DNA of 64,000 nucleotides from the NCBI GenBank assembly GCA_958295985.1, contig OY282432.1:1-64000 (forward strand). Direction: 5' to 3'. Source of the stretch: an uncultured Candidatus Binatia bacterium (lineage in GTDB: Bacteria; Desulfobacterota; Binatia; UBA9968; JAJDTQ01). Below, in pieces: positions 43,545 to 51,924 of this stretch (positions are counted from its first letter, which is position 1; every line of letters begins with the position of its first letter). The notes under the pieces were generated by a model that was given only the letters and a program-made list of their open reading frames with translations, made no database searches and was not told the DNA's origin. Both the position numbers and the translations under genes were made by a program.

Positions 43545-44426
43545 CTACAGGCCCTGGGCCGCGTGGCCCTTTGCAGGATCGACACGGGCGCGCGCCCGGC
43601 GCAGCCGCTCTTCGTACGCCCGCGCCATGGCTTCGTTGCCCCGCTTACGGAAACCCTGGGCCAGAATCGTAACCTTTTTCGCCATGGCATCCAAGGCCCA
43701 TCCGGCTCTCTCCGGGTCCAGACCCGCCTCGATGAGGTTGGCGATGGACAGGACGCGAAAGCGGTCGAGGCCCCAGGTGGCGCGGGAGAGCTGATCCGCG
43801 TGCCCGCCCCGTTTGGTGACCAGCGCCTCGGGGATCAGCGGGATCTCGGTATCCCTGGCGATGCGGAGCCACAGGTCGTAGTCCTCGCACACCGGCAGCG
43901 ACTCGTCGAAGCCCCCTACCCGCTCGAACAGCTCCCGCCGCATCATCACCGCGGAGGGGCTGACCAGGCAAAGCTCGAGGCTGGCACGAAAGACGTCGCC
44001 CGAGGGCTTGCGGTGCCTGTTCCTCGGGTTCACGCGCGTGCCGTTGCGTATCCAGATCTCGTCGGTCTGACAGATCTCGACTTCCGGGTTGCGTTCCATG
44101 AAGTCGAGCTGCCGCTGGAGCTTCCGCGGATGCCAGAGATCGTCGGAGTCCAGGAAGGCGAGGTACTTCCCCAAGGCCCGGCAGGCCCCCAGGTTCCGGG
44201 CGGCCGAGACTCCCCCGCGGCGCTGGGTCAGGACCGTGAGCCGCTCGCCGTACTGCCGCAACCGATCACCGGTCTCCTCCGTGGACCCGTCATCGACCAC
44301 GATCAGCTCGTAGTCGTCGAAGGACTGGGCGAGGACCGACTCCACGGCCTCGCCGACCACCGGCCAACGATCGTAGGTGGGGATGACGACGCTGACGAGC
44401 ACTCGCGGATCCTTCGCCGTGGCCAC
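43545..44426 (-). CDS. Family 2 glycosyltransferase
   Basis: A 293-residue GT-A-fold enzyme. GTG 44426 is taken as start, 11 bases after the TRAP permease stop; no strong ribosome site is visible. Motifs: VSVVIPTYDRWPVVGEAVESVLAQSFDDYELIVVDDGS (nucleotide-sugar binding), YLAFLDSDDLW (metal DxD) and a later CEDYDLWLRIA. It probably adds a sugar to a surface polysaccharide or lipid at the inner membrane face. Its place behind a TRAP transporter is odd and may only reflect read-through. Confidence 0.9.
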   Translation of the reverse strand: MATAKDPRVLVSVVIPTYDRWPVVGEAVESVLAQSFDDYELIVVDDGSTEETGDRLRQYGERLTVLTQRRGGVSAARNLGACRALGKYLAFLDSDDLWHPRKLQRQLDFMERNPEVEICQTDEIWIRNGTRVNPRNRHRKPSGDVFRASLELCLVSPSAVMMRRELFERVGGFDESLPVCEDYDLWLRIARDTEIPLIPEALVTKRGGHADQLSRATWGLDRFRVLSIANLIEAGLDPERAGWALDAMAKKVTILAQGFRKRGNEAMARAYEERLRRARARVDPAKGHAAQGL

Positions 44427-44437
44427 GTGCAGGATCG

Positions 44438-45712
44438 TCAGCCCAGGTGGCGGGTCAGGAACAGCGACAGTTCCGGAACATAGGTGACGATCAGCAACGC
44501 GACGACGTTGATGAGGATGAACGGCGCCAGTCCCGGATAGATGCTGGCGAGCGGCGCCTTGAACAGCGCCTGGGTCACGAAGATGTTCAGTCCGAAAGGC
44601 GGCGTGAACATGCCGATGGCGAGGTTCACGGTCATGATGATGCCGAAATGGATGAGGTCGACCCCGACGGCGACGGCGATGGGGGCCAGCAGCGGCGTGA
44701 GCACCAGGATCGCGGAGGCGGGATCGAGCAGGCAGCCCACGAACAGCAAGAAGACGTTGATCGCCAGCAGCGCCGTCCAGGGCGGCAGGTCCATGTCCCG
44801 GATCATCCCGACCACGCTCTGCGGCGCCCCGCTGATGGTGAGAAGTTGCGAGAAAACTCCGGCCGCGGCCACGATGATCAGCACCTGGGCCGTCAGGTAC
44901 ATGGAGTTGACGGACACCTCCCAGATCCCCTTCCAACCGATGTCGCCGTAGATGAAACGCGTCACGACGATGGCGTAGACGCAGGCGATGCCGGCCGCTT
45001 CGGTGGGCGAGAAGATGCCCGCATAGATGCCCCCGAGGATGATGACCGGCATGCCCAGGGCCCACACGCCTTCCTTGCTGGCCGCCAGGAACTCCTGAAA
45101 CGAGAACCCCGAAGCCTCGCGGATTCCCCGCCTGATGGCGAACGCGTAGATGTAGGCGGCCATCAGCAGCGCCATGATCAGGCCGGGAACGATGCCGGCC
45201 ACGAACAGCAGCACCACCGACTCTTGCGCCGACACGCCGTAAAGGATCATGCCGATGGACGGCGGTATCACGATGGCGATGGCGCCTGACGACGTCAGCA
45301 GGCCGGTGGAGAACTGCTCGTCGTAGCCGGCTTCACGGAGGGGCCGGTAGAGCAGCCGTCCGACCGCGGCCACCGTGGCCGGGCTGGACCCGGAAATGGC
45401 GCCGAAGACGGTGCAAGTCCCGACCGCGGTCAGCGCCAGGCTGCCGCGGACGCCGCCGATGACGGCGAGCACCCAGGCGACGATGCGCCTGGAGATGCCG
45501 CCCCGGCCCATCAGATCTCCGGCGAAGATGAAGAACGGCACCGCCATCAGGGCGAACTTGTCAACGCTGCCGAACATGTTGATGTGCACCGCCATCGGCG
45601 GGACCGGCGCGAACAGCAGCAGCACGATGGCGGAAGTGGCCAGCAGGATGACGAAGATCGGAAATCCCAGCAGCAGCAGGATCACCGGCACGATGGCCAT
45701 CATCCATTCCAC
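44438..45712 (-). CDS. dctM: TRAP transporter large permease (DctM family)
   Basis: A 424-residue integral membrane protein with the usual 11-13 helices. Family segments: VPFFIFAGDLMGRGGISRRIVAW, GAISGSSPATVAAVGRLLYRPLREAGYDEQFSTGLL, PPSIGMILYGV, GIYAGIFSPTEAAGIACVYA and the C-terminal FTPPFGLNIFVTQAL. It forms the sodium-driven transport channel with DctQ. Gene order is binding protein, small permease, large permease, as is common. Confidence 0.95.
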   Translation of the reverse strand: MEWMMAIVPVILLLLGFPIFVILLATSAIVLLLFAPVPPMAVHINMFGSVDKFALMAVPFFIFAGDLMGRGGISRRIVAWVLAVIGGVRGSLALTAVGTCTVFGAISGSSPATVAAVGRLLYRPLREAGYDEQFSTGLLTSSGAIAIVIPPSIGMILYGVSAQESVVLLFVAGIVPGLIMALLMAAYIYAFAIRRGIREASGFSFQEFLAASKEGVWALGMPVIILGGIYAGIFSPTEAAGIACVYAIVVTRFIYGDIGWKGIWEVSVNSMYLTAQVLIIVAAAGVFSQLLTISGAPQSVVGMIRDMDLPPWTALLAINVFLLFVGCLLDPASAILVLTPLLAPIAVAVGVDLIHFGIIMTVNLAIGMFTPPFGLNIFVTQALFKAPLASIYPGLAPFILINVVALLIVTYVPELSLFLTRHLG

Positions 45713-45776
45713 GGAACATCCCCTCGGCTATTGGCCCGTACCACGGCAGCCGCATCGCCGGGTGCGAAAGCCGTGC

Positions 45777-46316
45777 CTACCGTTCATCCGATTCTTTGCC
45801 GCCGTATCGCTCGACCGTTTCGCCGGTGAACTGCCCCTTCACGTACGAACGGAAGCGGAGGACCACGGCCAGGAACATGAGCACGAAGCCCAGCAGCAGT
45901 GCGGAGTGCGGTATCACCATGGGAATCTCGGCGACCACGCTTCGCTGGCCGAAGTCCCACATGAGCTTCACCACGGTCCAGGTCTGGGGAACGACGAAGA
46001 CGCAAACGGCGAGGAACGAGACCGCGGCGATGCCGTTGATGATCTCCTTCCAGGGCGAGGGCAGCATGATGGAGAAGAAGTCCATCTTCAGGTGCTGCCC
46101 GTCGAAGGAAACCAGGACGGCGCCCACGAAGACGGTCCAGACCATGATGTAGACCATGGTCTCGTCGGCCCAGATGAGGGGTTGGAGGAAGACGTAGCGC
46201 CCGATGACGTTGGCGAAGTTGACGGCGATGCCGGCGAGGATCAGCACGCCGACGATGGCCTTCGGCACCGTCACGACTACAAAGCGGAGGGGCCTCGGAA
46301 GTTCACGGTGGGACAT
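45777..46316 (-). CDS. dctQ: TRAP transporter small permease (DctQ family)
   Basis: A 179-residue protein with four predicted membrane helices (IVGVLILAGIAVNFANVIGRYVF; MVYIMVWTVFVGAVLVSF; IINGIAAVSFLAVCVFVV; LLLGFVLMFLAVVLRF). The segment PLIWADETMVYIMVW is the DctQ signature (W-x-x-E). It lies 41 bases downstream of the binding protein and 64 bases upstream of the large permease. The basic-acidic C-terminus is cytoplasmic. Confidence 0.92.
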   Translation of the reverse strand: MSHRELPRPLRFVVVTVPKAIVGVLILAGIAVNFANVIGRYVFLQPLIWADETMVYIMVWTVFVGAVLVSFDGQHLKMDFFSIMLPSPWKEIINGIAAVSFLAVCVFVVPQTWTVVKLMWDFGQRSVVAEIPMVIPHSALLLGFVLMFLAVVLRFRSYVKGQFTGETVERYGGKESDER

Positions 46317-46357
46317 GGTTCATGGTTGGACGCAACCCCTCGGCCCGTCGCCAAGCC

Positions 46358-47377
46358 TCAGCCGCCGCGCGTGCGCTGGGCCGCCTCCTTCATGACGCGG
46401 TATGTCTCGAGCACCGCCGGACGGCCCTTCAACACGTCGTCGCCCACGGTGGAAAGCCGACGCCGGAACTCCGCCTGATCCTCGGGCGGCAACTCCGCCA
46501 GCTCGCCGCCGGCCTTGACCCATACCTGGTACATGCGCTCCACGAACTTGACGGACCACTCCTGGTTGAGCGGATCGGTGGCCAGTGCCTGGTCCAGGAT
46601 CGCCTTCTGAAGGTCGGGAGCCAGCTTGTCGAACCACACCTTGCTCACGAAGCGGCCGACGCAGATCAGCGATTCCCTGGACTTCAGCACGTACTTGGCG
46701 ATCCGTTGGTACTTGAAGGGCACGAAGATGGTGATGCCCGCCTTGTTGCCGTCGATGGTCTTTTGCTGAATCGCCGGGACCACTTCGGAAAGGGGCATCG
46801 GCACGCCCGCGGCGCCGAGCCGGCGCAGGGCTTCGATCTCCAGCTTGCTGCCGAACACTCGGAGCTTGCGTCCGCTGAAGTCCGAGAGCCGGCGGATGGG
46901 CGTCGAGGTGGCATAGTCGGTGGGCGCGTCGCAGGTCATGCTAACGAGCTTGAGACCCTTGGCGTCACCGATGGACCAGAACGCCTTTTTGAACGCCGGA
47001 TCGTGCACGGTGCGGAAACCGTGCATGAGATCGTCGAATATGCCCGGAGCGGAGAGCACGGCATAGCGCGGGTCCACCCCGGACAGGAACGCCGGGGGAG
47101 TCATCGTCATCTCGATGGTGCCTAGCTGTACTCCCTGGACCATGGCCGGAATCGCTCCGAGTTGGCTGAGCGGATAGACCTCCACCTTGATGCGGTCTCC
47201 GACCCTCTTGGCGAGGCCGGCCTTGAACGTGTCGGCCCAGTTGTCGAACGCCCCCTTGGTGGTCGCGTGCCCGATCTTCATGGTGACAGGCTGCGCGGCC
47301 GCCGGCGCGGCGAGCAGCAGGCAGGCCGTGAGGGTCACGGCCGCGGAAGAGAGACCCGGACGCAGGTTCAACATCAT
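46358..47377 (-). CDS. dctP: TRAP transporter substrate-binding protein (DctP family)
   Basis: A 339-residue periplasmic protein (start ATG 47377 or the adjacent ATG 47374; GGGAGG lies just upstream). The Sec signal is AAVTLTACLLLAAPAAA with cleavage before QPVTMKIGHA. Mature DctP features: DNWADTFKAGLAKRVGDRIKVEVYPLSQLG, GTIEMTMTPPAFLSG, and SDFSGRKLRVFGSKLEIEALRRLGAAGVPMPLSEVVPAIQQKTIDG, which includes the arginine that usually binds a carboxylate. A small organic acid is therefore the likely ligand. Confidence 0.95.
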   Translation of the reverse strand: MMLNLRPGLSSAAVTLTACLLLAAPAAAQPVTMKIGHATTKGAFDNWADTFKAGLAKRVGDRIKVEVYPLSQLGAIPAMVQGVQLGTIEMTMTPPAFLSGVDPRYAVLSAPGIFDDLMHGFRTVHDPAFKKAFWSIGDAKGLKLVSMTCDAPTDYATSTPIRRLSDFSGRKLRVFGSKLEIEALRRLGAAGVPMPLSEVVPAIQQKTIDGNKAGITIFVPFKYQRIAKYVLKSRESLICVGRFVSKVWFDKLAPDLQKAILDQALATDPLNQEWSVKFVERMYQVWVKAGGELAELPPEDQAEFRRRLSTVGDDVLKGRPAVLETYRVMKEAAQRTRGG

Positions 47378-47501
47378 CGACCTCCCGGTGAACAGATTTT
47401 CTGAAACGGGGCGCGATTACACCACAAATCGTGGCATGCGACAAGGCATGGACGGTGAAGGAAGGAGGCCGGCGTGGAACCGCCGGCCTCCGCTGCGGAG
47501 A

Positions 47502-47936
47502 TTAGACGAACCCTTCCATCTTCTTGAAAAACTGGTCTACCATCATCTTGCCCACGCCTCCCAGCATGCGCTGGCCTACCCCCGCGATCAGGCCGCCGAT
47601 CTTGGCGTCCGTGACGTAGCGCAGCGTTGTGCCCGAGTCGCCGTTCTCCTCCAGGTCGATGACCAGGTCGCCCTGCATGAAACCGGGACCGCCGGAGCCC
47701 TGGCCGCTGAGCACGTAGTGGCTGGGAGCCTGTTTTTCCTTGATGGCGACCTTGGCCTTGTAGCTCCCCTTGACCGCGGCGATGCCGACCTTGACCGTGG
47801 CCTCGTACTGGTCCGGACCGGTCTCCTCCATGCTCTCACAGCCGGGCATGCACTGGGCCATGATCCCGGGGTCTTGCAGGATCTCCCAGATCCGCTCACG
47901 GGGCGCCTTGAACTCATGGCTTCCTTCGATCTTCAT
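47502..47936 (-). CDS. CoxG-like SRPBCC-fold protein
   Basis: A 144-residue protein from ATG 47936 with GGGAGG five bases upstream. It matches carbon-monoxide-dehydrogenase subunit G/START-like proteins: KIEGSHEFKAPRERIWEILQDPGIMAQCMPGCESME, then YEATVKVGIAAVKGSYKAKVAI and a C-terminal helix GVGQRMLGGVGKMMVDQFFKKM. CoxG proteins serve Mo hydroxylases of the CO-dehydrogenase type, possibly in membrane recruitment or assembly. No Mo hydroxylase is adjacent; the only one in view is at 8754-11021. It follows the TctC-like gene by 23 bases. Confidence 0.88.
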   Translation of the reverse strand: MKIEGSHEFKAPRERIWEILQDPGIMAQCMPGCESMEETGPDQYEATVKVGIAAVKGSYKAKVAIKEKQAPSHYVLSGQGSGGPGFMQGDLVIDLEENGDSGTTLRYVTDAKIGGLIAGVGQRMLGGVGKMMVDQFFKKMEGFV

Positions 47937-47959
47937 CCACGCCTCCCGTTGTATACCGG

Positions 47960-48937
47960 CTACTTGAGGGCCTTCTTGAAGACCTCTGCGTTGCCCTCGA
48001 TCAGTTCGAACATGGTCTGCATCTCGGGCAGCCAGTCGTCGCCGTAGATGGGCGCGGTCTTGGCTCTCATGCCCTTGAACGCCGCTTGGGTCTCGGGGTC
48101 CTCGATGGCCGCGCGGAAGGCTTTGATGAGCACCGCCATGCGATCCTTGGGCATTTTCGGAGGCGCGGCCACCACGCGGTTGGCCGCCAGGACGTTCAAC
48201 TGGGGAAACCCGAGCTCGCCCACGGTGGGCACGTCCGGGTACCTGGGGTCCCGCTTCTTGAGATAAACCCACGTGGGGGTCATCTTTCCGTCGTTGATGT
48301 AGGCCATCTGACCCGGAGAATCGAGCCCCAGAGCCCGCGCGTGGCCCTCGCCGCGTACGATCGCCATGTTCGACGCGGGCGCGCCGCCGTAGCCCATGAT
48401 GAACTTGGGCTTGAACTTCATGGTCGCGGCCGTGAGCGCAGCATTGACCCAGCCGGTGGTGCCGTAACCCGATTCGGTGATGAGCACTTCCTTCGCCTGC
48501 TGAAAGTCCTTGAGCGTGCGGAGGTTATACTGTTTTCCCGACGCCCAGACGTACGGCGCCGCGGAGATGCGGCCGACCCAACTGAACTCCTTGAGCTTGT
48601 ATTGCGTCTCCTTGAACAACTCGCTGACGATGGCGCCGGGCAGGTTGACGATGCCGATGGTGTAGCCGTCGGGCCTGGCCGCCGAAAGCAGGTTCCAGGA
48701 GATGATGCCGCCCGCCCCCGGCACGTTCCTGATGATGATGTTGACGCCCAGCTTCTTCCTCATGACCCGCGCCACCGCCCGGCTGTGGAGGTCGAACCCG
48801 CCGCCGGGACTGGCGTTGATCAGCCACGTAATGGCCTTGCTCGGAAACTTGTCGTCCTTGGCCGCCAGGGAACCCTGCGCCCCTGCCACTACGAGGAACA
48901 GTCCTGCGAGCACGGCGAAACAGTACCGACGTATCAT
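47960..48937 (-). CDS. Tripartite tricarboxylate transporter substrate-binding protein (TctC/Bug family)
   Basis: A 325-residue periplasmic protein starting at ATG 48937 (AGGAGG five bases upstream). The signal peptide is RRYCFAVLAGLFLVVAGAQGSLA. The mature part has the Bug pattern: INASPGGGFDLHSRAVARVMRKKLGVNIIIRNVPGAGGI, then ARPDGYTIGIVNLP and VPTVGELGFPQLN. Such proteins bind carboxylates. No TctA/TctB permease genes are in view, so it either serves a remote permease or acts as a sensor; orphan Bug proteins are common in some lineages. Confidence 0.92.
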   Translation of the reverse strand: MIRRYCFAVLAGLFLVVAGAQGSLAAKDDKFPSKAITWLINASPGGGFDLHSRAVARVMRKKLGVNIIIRNVPGAGGIISWNLLSAARPDGYTIGIVNLPGAIVSELFKETQYKLKEFSWVGRISAAPYVWASGKQYNLRTLKDFQQAKEVLITESGYGTTGWVNAALTAATMKFKPKFIMGYGGAPASNMAIVRGEGHARALGLDSPGQMAYINDGKMTPTWVYLKKRDPRYPDVPTVGELGFPQLNVLAANRVVAAPPKMPKDRMAVLIKAFRAAIEDPETQAAFKGMRAKTAPIYGDDWLPEMQTMFELIEGNAEVFKKALK

Positions 48938-49210
48938 GGAAACCTCCTGAAAGTATGTTTGAATTCGACTACTTCCCGCCACCGAAGGTCGCCAAATTAT
49001 CATACGGCTTCACGGCGTGTCAACGCCGTGGCGTGGCTTCGCGAACGGGCAACCGGACCGACGGATTAAGGACCGGCCCGAAGACGCCGATACTACGGTA
49101 TGGAGCACAATGTGGAACAGCCGATCATTTAAGTTGACAACTCCGGGGTTTCCTGGTGCCATATGCCGGTATCGGCCCTCCACCGGAAGAACCGGCTCGG
49201 AGATGAAGGC
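48938..49210. other. 273-base spacer between divergent genes
   Basis: No gene is seen. The spacer holds the upstream regions of the TctC-like gene (minus) and the small membrane protein (plus). A short mirrored run around GGCGTGTCAACGCC near 49015 could fold as a hairpin. No promoter with both boxes was found. Confidence 0.4.
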
Positions 49211-49432
49211 ATGAGCTTGATCGTGACGGAACTCTACGATGCGCTGATCGACGCCGGAGCGTCCGAGGAAAAGGCGCGGGCGGCCGCGGCGGCAATGCCG
49301 GTTATCGAGCGACTGGCCACCAGGGATGACGTCGCCGACGTGAAGCGCGAGTTGGCGGTGGTGAAACTGGGCACTTTCACCATGGGCCCCGCCATCCTGG
49401 CCCTGCTGGTCAAGCTGACTTTCTTTCCCTGA
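49211..49432 (+). CDS. Small DUF1640-like coiled-coil membrane-anchored protein
   Basis: A 73-residue protein with GGAG eight bases before ATG 49211. It starts with an amphipathic helix (LYDALIDAGASEEKARAAAAA), continues with LATRDDVADVKRELAVVKLG, which resembles the short coiled coil of DUF1640/CCDC90-type proteins, and ends with a single membrane helix (MGPAILALLVKLTFF). The C-terminal helix would anchor it in the inner membrane. No function is known. It stands alone on the plus strand between two minus-strand units. Confidence 0.7.
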   Translation: MSLIVTELYDALIDAGASEEKARAAAAAMPVIERLATRDDVADVKRELAVVKLGTFTMGPAILALLVKLTFFP

Positions 49433-49487
49433 CCTTCCCCGACCCTTCGGCCGCTCCCGGCTCGACAAAGAATCTGCACAGAGGTCC

Positions 49488-50636
49488 CTACAACTTGTAG
49501 AACCGGGCCGCGTTGTTGCCCAGGATGTCTTCCTTTTCTTCCTGGGTGAGGCTCGCCAGCGCCCGGGTCTCGTGCACGCGTTCCCATTCGGTGTCGCCGT
49601 GGGGATAGTCGCTGGCGTACATGAACGTCCGCGGCCCGAGACGGTCGATGAGGTAGCGCAGGTCCTCGTGCTCGCTGTAGCCGGACAGGAACCGGCCCGA
49701 CCGGATGTACTCGTGGGGGTTCTTGACACCGTCCGGCAGCAGGTAGGGCTCGTCCCCCCAGCCCGGCTCCCGGTGATAGCCTCCGGACACCCGCGGGGCG
49801 TCTTCCACGTGCCGGTTCACCCAGTTGGCCCAGTAGTGGAGCCACTGCCCGTCGATCTCCAGGAAAGCGAAGCGGAGGTTCGGCAGGTCCTCCATGAGCC
49901 CCATGCGGGTCACCGACATCAGCGCCACCATCATGGAGAAGGGCATGGCGGTGACGTGGGTCGAGAAGAAGTCCTTGAAGCAGTCCGCCCAAGGCGTGTC
50001 GTGCATGCCGGTGACGGCGTGGAACCCGATGGGACAGTCGAGATCGTTGGCAGCCTTGAAAAACGGCTCGAACTCCCTGGAGTGGAGCGGCCTGTTGCCC
50101 ACGATGCCCGGAACGGTCACCGCCACCAGGCCCAGTTCCCGGGTCGCCCGGCGCATCTCCTCCACGGCCGAGCTCGGGTCCTGCAACGGCACCAGCGCGA
50201 TGCCCTTGAGCCGTTCCGGCGCCCGCTTGCATCGGTCCGCGACGTAGTTGTTGTGGGCGCGACAGATGGCCGCGGCCAGGTCCTTGTCCTCCACGTCCGA
50301 GACGAACACCATGGCGGTGGGGTAGATCACCTGCACGTCAACGCCCAGAAGCTCCAGATCCCTGAGCCGGCCCTCGACGTCGTCCAGGGTGTTGTCCTTC
50401 ATGTGCATCTGCCGATGACGCGGGCTCATGTAGTCGAAGCCGCCGGCGCCGACCCCCTTGGAGAACGGTATCCGCGGCACCACGCGGCCCTCCACGACCC
50501 ACCTCCCGACCTCGAGGCCGTGATCGCGAATGGCCAGGACCCGCGGCCGCTTGGAGAAGTATTCCTTCTCGATGAACTCGTCGAAGAGATAGTGCGGCTC
50601 GTGGTAGTGTCCGTCGGAATCGATGACCGGAGGCAT
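49488..50636 (-). CDS. Amidohydrolase family 2 protein
   Basis: A 382-residue protein; ATG 50636 with GGGAG upstream is preferred to an in-frame TTG at 50642. Visible family blocks: VIDSDGHYHEPHYLFDEFI, a middle metal-site strand CPIGFHAVTGMHDTPW, the later LPNLRFAFLEIDGQWLHYWANWV, and the C-terminal aspartate loop FMYASDYPHGDTEWE. The family includes decarboxylases and hydrolases of aromatic acids. It is about 36 residues longer than the one at 14188-15228 and is the closest match for the stub at 4439-4615. It is monocistronic. Confidence 0.9.
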   Translation of the reverse strand: MPPVIDSDGHYHEPHYLFDEFIEKEYFSKRPRVLAIRDHGLEVGRWVVEGRVVPRIPFSKGVGAGGFDYMSPRHRQMHMKDNTLDDVEGRLRDLELLGVDVQVIYPTAMVFVSDVEDKDLAAAICRAHNNYVADRCKRAPERLKGIALVPLQDPSSAVEEMRRATRELGLVAVTVPGIVGNRPLHSREFEPFFKAANDLDCPIGFHAVTGMHDTPWADCFKDFFSTHVTAMPFSMMVALMSVTRMGLMEDLPNLRFAFLEIDGQWLHYWANWVNRHVEDAPRVSGGYHREPGWGDEPYLLPDGVKNPHEYIRSGRFLSGYSEHEDLRYLIDRLGPRTFMYASDYPHGDTEWERVHETRALASLTQEEKEDILGNNAARFYKL

Positions 50637-50727
50637 TGCCAACTCCCTTCCCGTATGTCACCTTGGTCGCTTGCGCCCGAGTAGACTATGGCACAACCCT
50701 ATACGTGTCAACTCGCCTTGAATCCTG

Positions 50728-51798
50728 GTGTTTTCCTGTGCGCAGGCAGGCGCGCCCCGGCCTTCGGAGAGAATTTTGCCGCGGTCCGCTGACGGCGCCC
50801 GCGAGCCCTCCGGCAGCCCCGTTGCGGAACCGGCGACTCGCGCCGTCACGACTGCCCAACGGCTGATCTTCCGCGTGTGCGAGGGGCTGTGGCGCTTGCT
50901 CGTCCAGGTTCTGCGGGTGATGCCGCCGGACCGGTTCAAGCGTCTGTTCACCCCGGTCCTCAAGTTGCTGGTCCTTTGCGCGGTTTCGCGCCGGCGCATC
51001 GTCGCGGTGATGGACGCGGCCTTTGGCGAGTCTTACACTCCGGTGGCCAAGCGCGGCCTGGCCCGAGGCGTGCAACGACGAATCGTGGAGAACATCCTCG
51101 ACTGTCTCGTGCAGATGGGCTATCCCGAACGGCTGCGGGGCGTTCTCCACGTCCAGGGCCGGGAGCACCTGGACGCGGCTCTGGCAAAGGGGCAGGGCGT
51201 CATCGCGTTGGGCTTCCACCTGGGCAACTTCCTGCTGCTCAGCGCTGCCATGGGAGTCTCCGGGTATCCGGTCCACAGCCTGCTGCGTTTTCTCGACGAC
51301 GAGAGGCTCATGAACCTGGTGCTCCACCACAGCCGGTCGTTCTTCACCGAGCTCATCCCTTCCCTGCCCCGGCGGGAGGCCGTCAAGAAGATACTGGCCG
51401 CACTCCGGAACAATGGCACCGTCCTGATGCTGGCGGACAACCTCAAGCGTGGCGAGCTGGAGACCACCCTGTTCGGACAGCCCGTTCGAACGGCCCGAGG
51501 GGTCGTAAGCCTGGCTCTCCGCACGCGGGCGGCCGTGTTGCCGGTCTACCTGGTGCGCGGCTGTTCCGGCGGGTTGCAACTGGTCATCGAACCGGAAATG
51601 GAGATGGTCCGAACCGGGGAGCCGGGGGCCGATCGCGTCACCAACACCAACCGGATCATGAGGTCACTGGAAGACCTGGTACGCCGCTACCCGGATCAAT
51701 GGTACTGGCTCACGGTAAAGCTGGCGCGGCAAGCCGGTGCCCTGTCCCACGAAGAAGGAACGAACAACCCGTCGCCGGCGCCAAAGGACGTTGCTTGA
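50728..51798 (+). CDS. LpxL/HtrB-like acyltransferase-family protein with altered catalytic motif
   Basis: A 356-residue protein (GTG 50728; a start further in is possible because the first 40 residues are non-conserved and rich in Pro, Arg and Ala). It resembles lipid A/lysophospholipid acyltransferases: VQGREHLDAALAKGQGVIALGFHLGNFLLLSAAMG, SFFTELIP, and LRNNGTVLMLADNLKRGELETTLFGQPVRTARGVVSLA, ending WYWLTVKLAR. The catalytic H-x4-D/E motif normally reads like HFGNWE; here it is HLGNFL, with leucine in place of the acid. It may be inactive, or use another acid. It would act at the inner membrane. Confidence 0.72.
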   Translation: MFSCAQAGAPRPSERILPRSADGAREPSGSPVAEPATRAVTTAQRLIFRVCEGLWRLLVQVLRVMPPDRFKRLFTPVLKLLVLCAVSRRRIVAVMDAAFGESYTPVAKRGLARGVQRRIVENILDCLVQMGYPERLRGVLHVQGREHLDAALAKGQGVIALGFHLGNFLLLSAAMGVSGYPVHSLLRFLDDERLMNLVLHHSRSFFTELIPSLPRREAVKKILAALRNNGTVLMLADNLKRGELETTLFGQPVRTARGVVSLALRTRAAVLPVYLVRGCSGGLQLVIEPEMEMVRTGEPGADRVTNTNRIMRSLEDLVRRYPDQWYWLTVKLARQAGALSHEEGTNNPSPAPKDVA

Positions 51799-51822
51799 CA
51801 CCCCGGCGGGCAATGGTAGAGT
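51795..51822 (+). promoter_or_regulatory. Sigma-70-like promoter for hflKC
   Basis: TTGACA (51795-51800, perfect) is separated by 16 bases from TAGAGT (51817-51822, four of six). The -35 box overlaps the stop codon of the acyltransferase-like gene. It would start a leader of about 95 bases that contains the REP-like hairpin and the 11-base tandem repeat. Confidence 0.55.
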
Positions 51823-51850
51823 CCTTTTAGAGCGTACGCGTCCCCACCTG

Positions 51851-51874
51851 GATTCCCGCTTTCGCGGGGACGAC
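51851..51874. repeat. REP-like hairpin (CCCGCTTTCGCGGG type)
   Basis: CCCGC-TTTC-GCGGG with flanking GATT and GACGACGG. It belongs to the same family as 36862-36883 in opposite orientation. It lies in the predicted hflK leader. Confidence 0.7.
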
Positions 51875-51891
51875 GGAGGGGCGCGGGGATA

Positions 51892-51913
51892 GCAAGACAA
51901 AGGCAAGACAAAG
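51892..51913 (+). repeat. Perfect 11-base tandem duplication before hflK
   Basis: GCAAGACAAAG occurs twice head to tail. The second copy runs into the AAGGAG ribosome site at 51911-51916, eight bases before the hflK ATG. The duplication shifts the ribosome site relative to the hairpin upstream and could change with repeat number. Confidence 0.8.
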
Positions 51914-51924
51914 GAGAGCTATTC

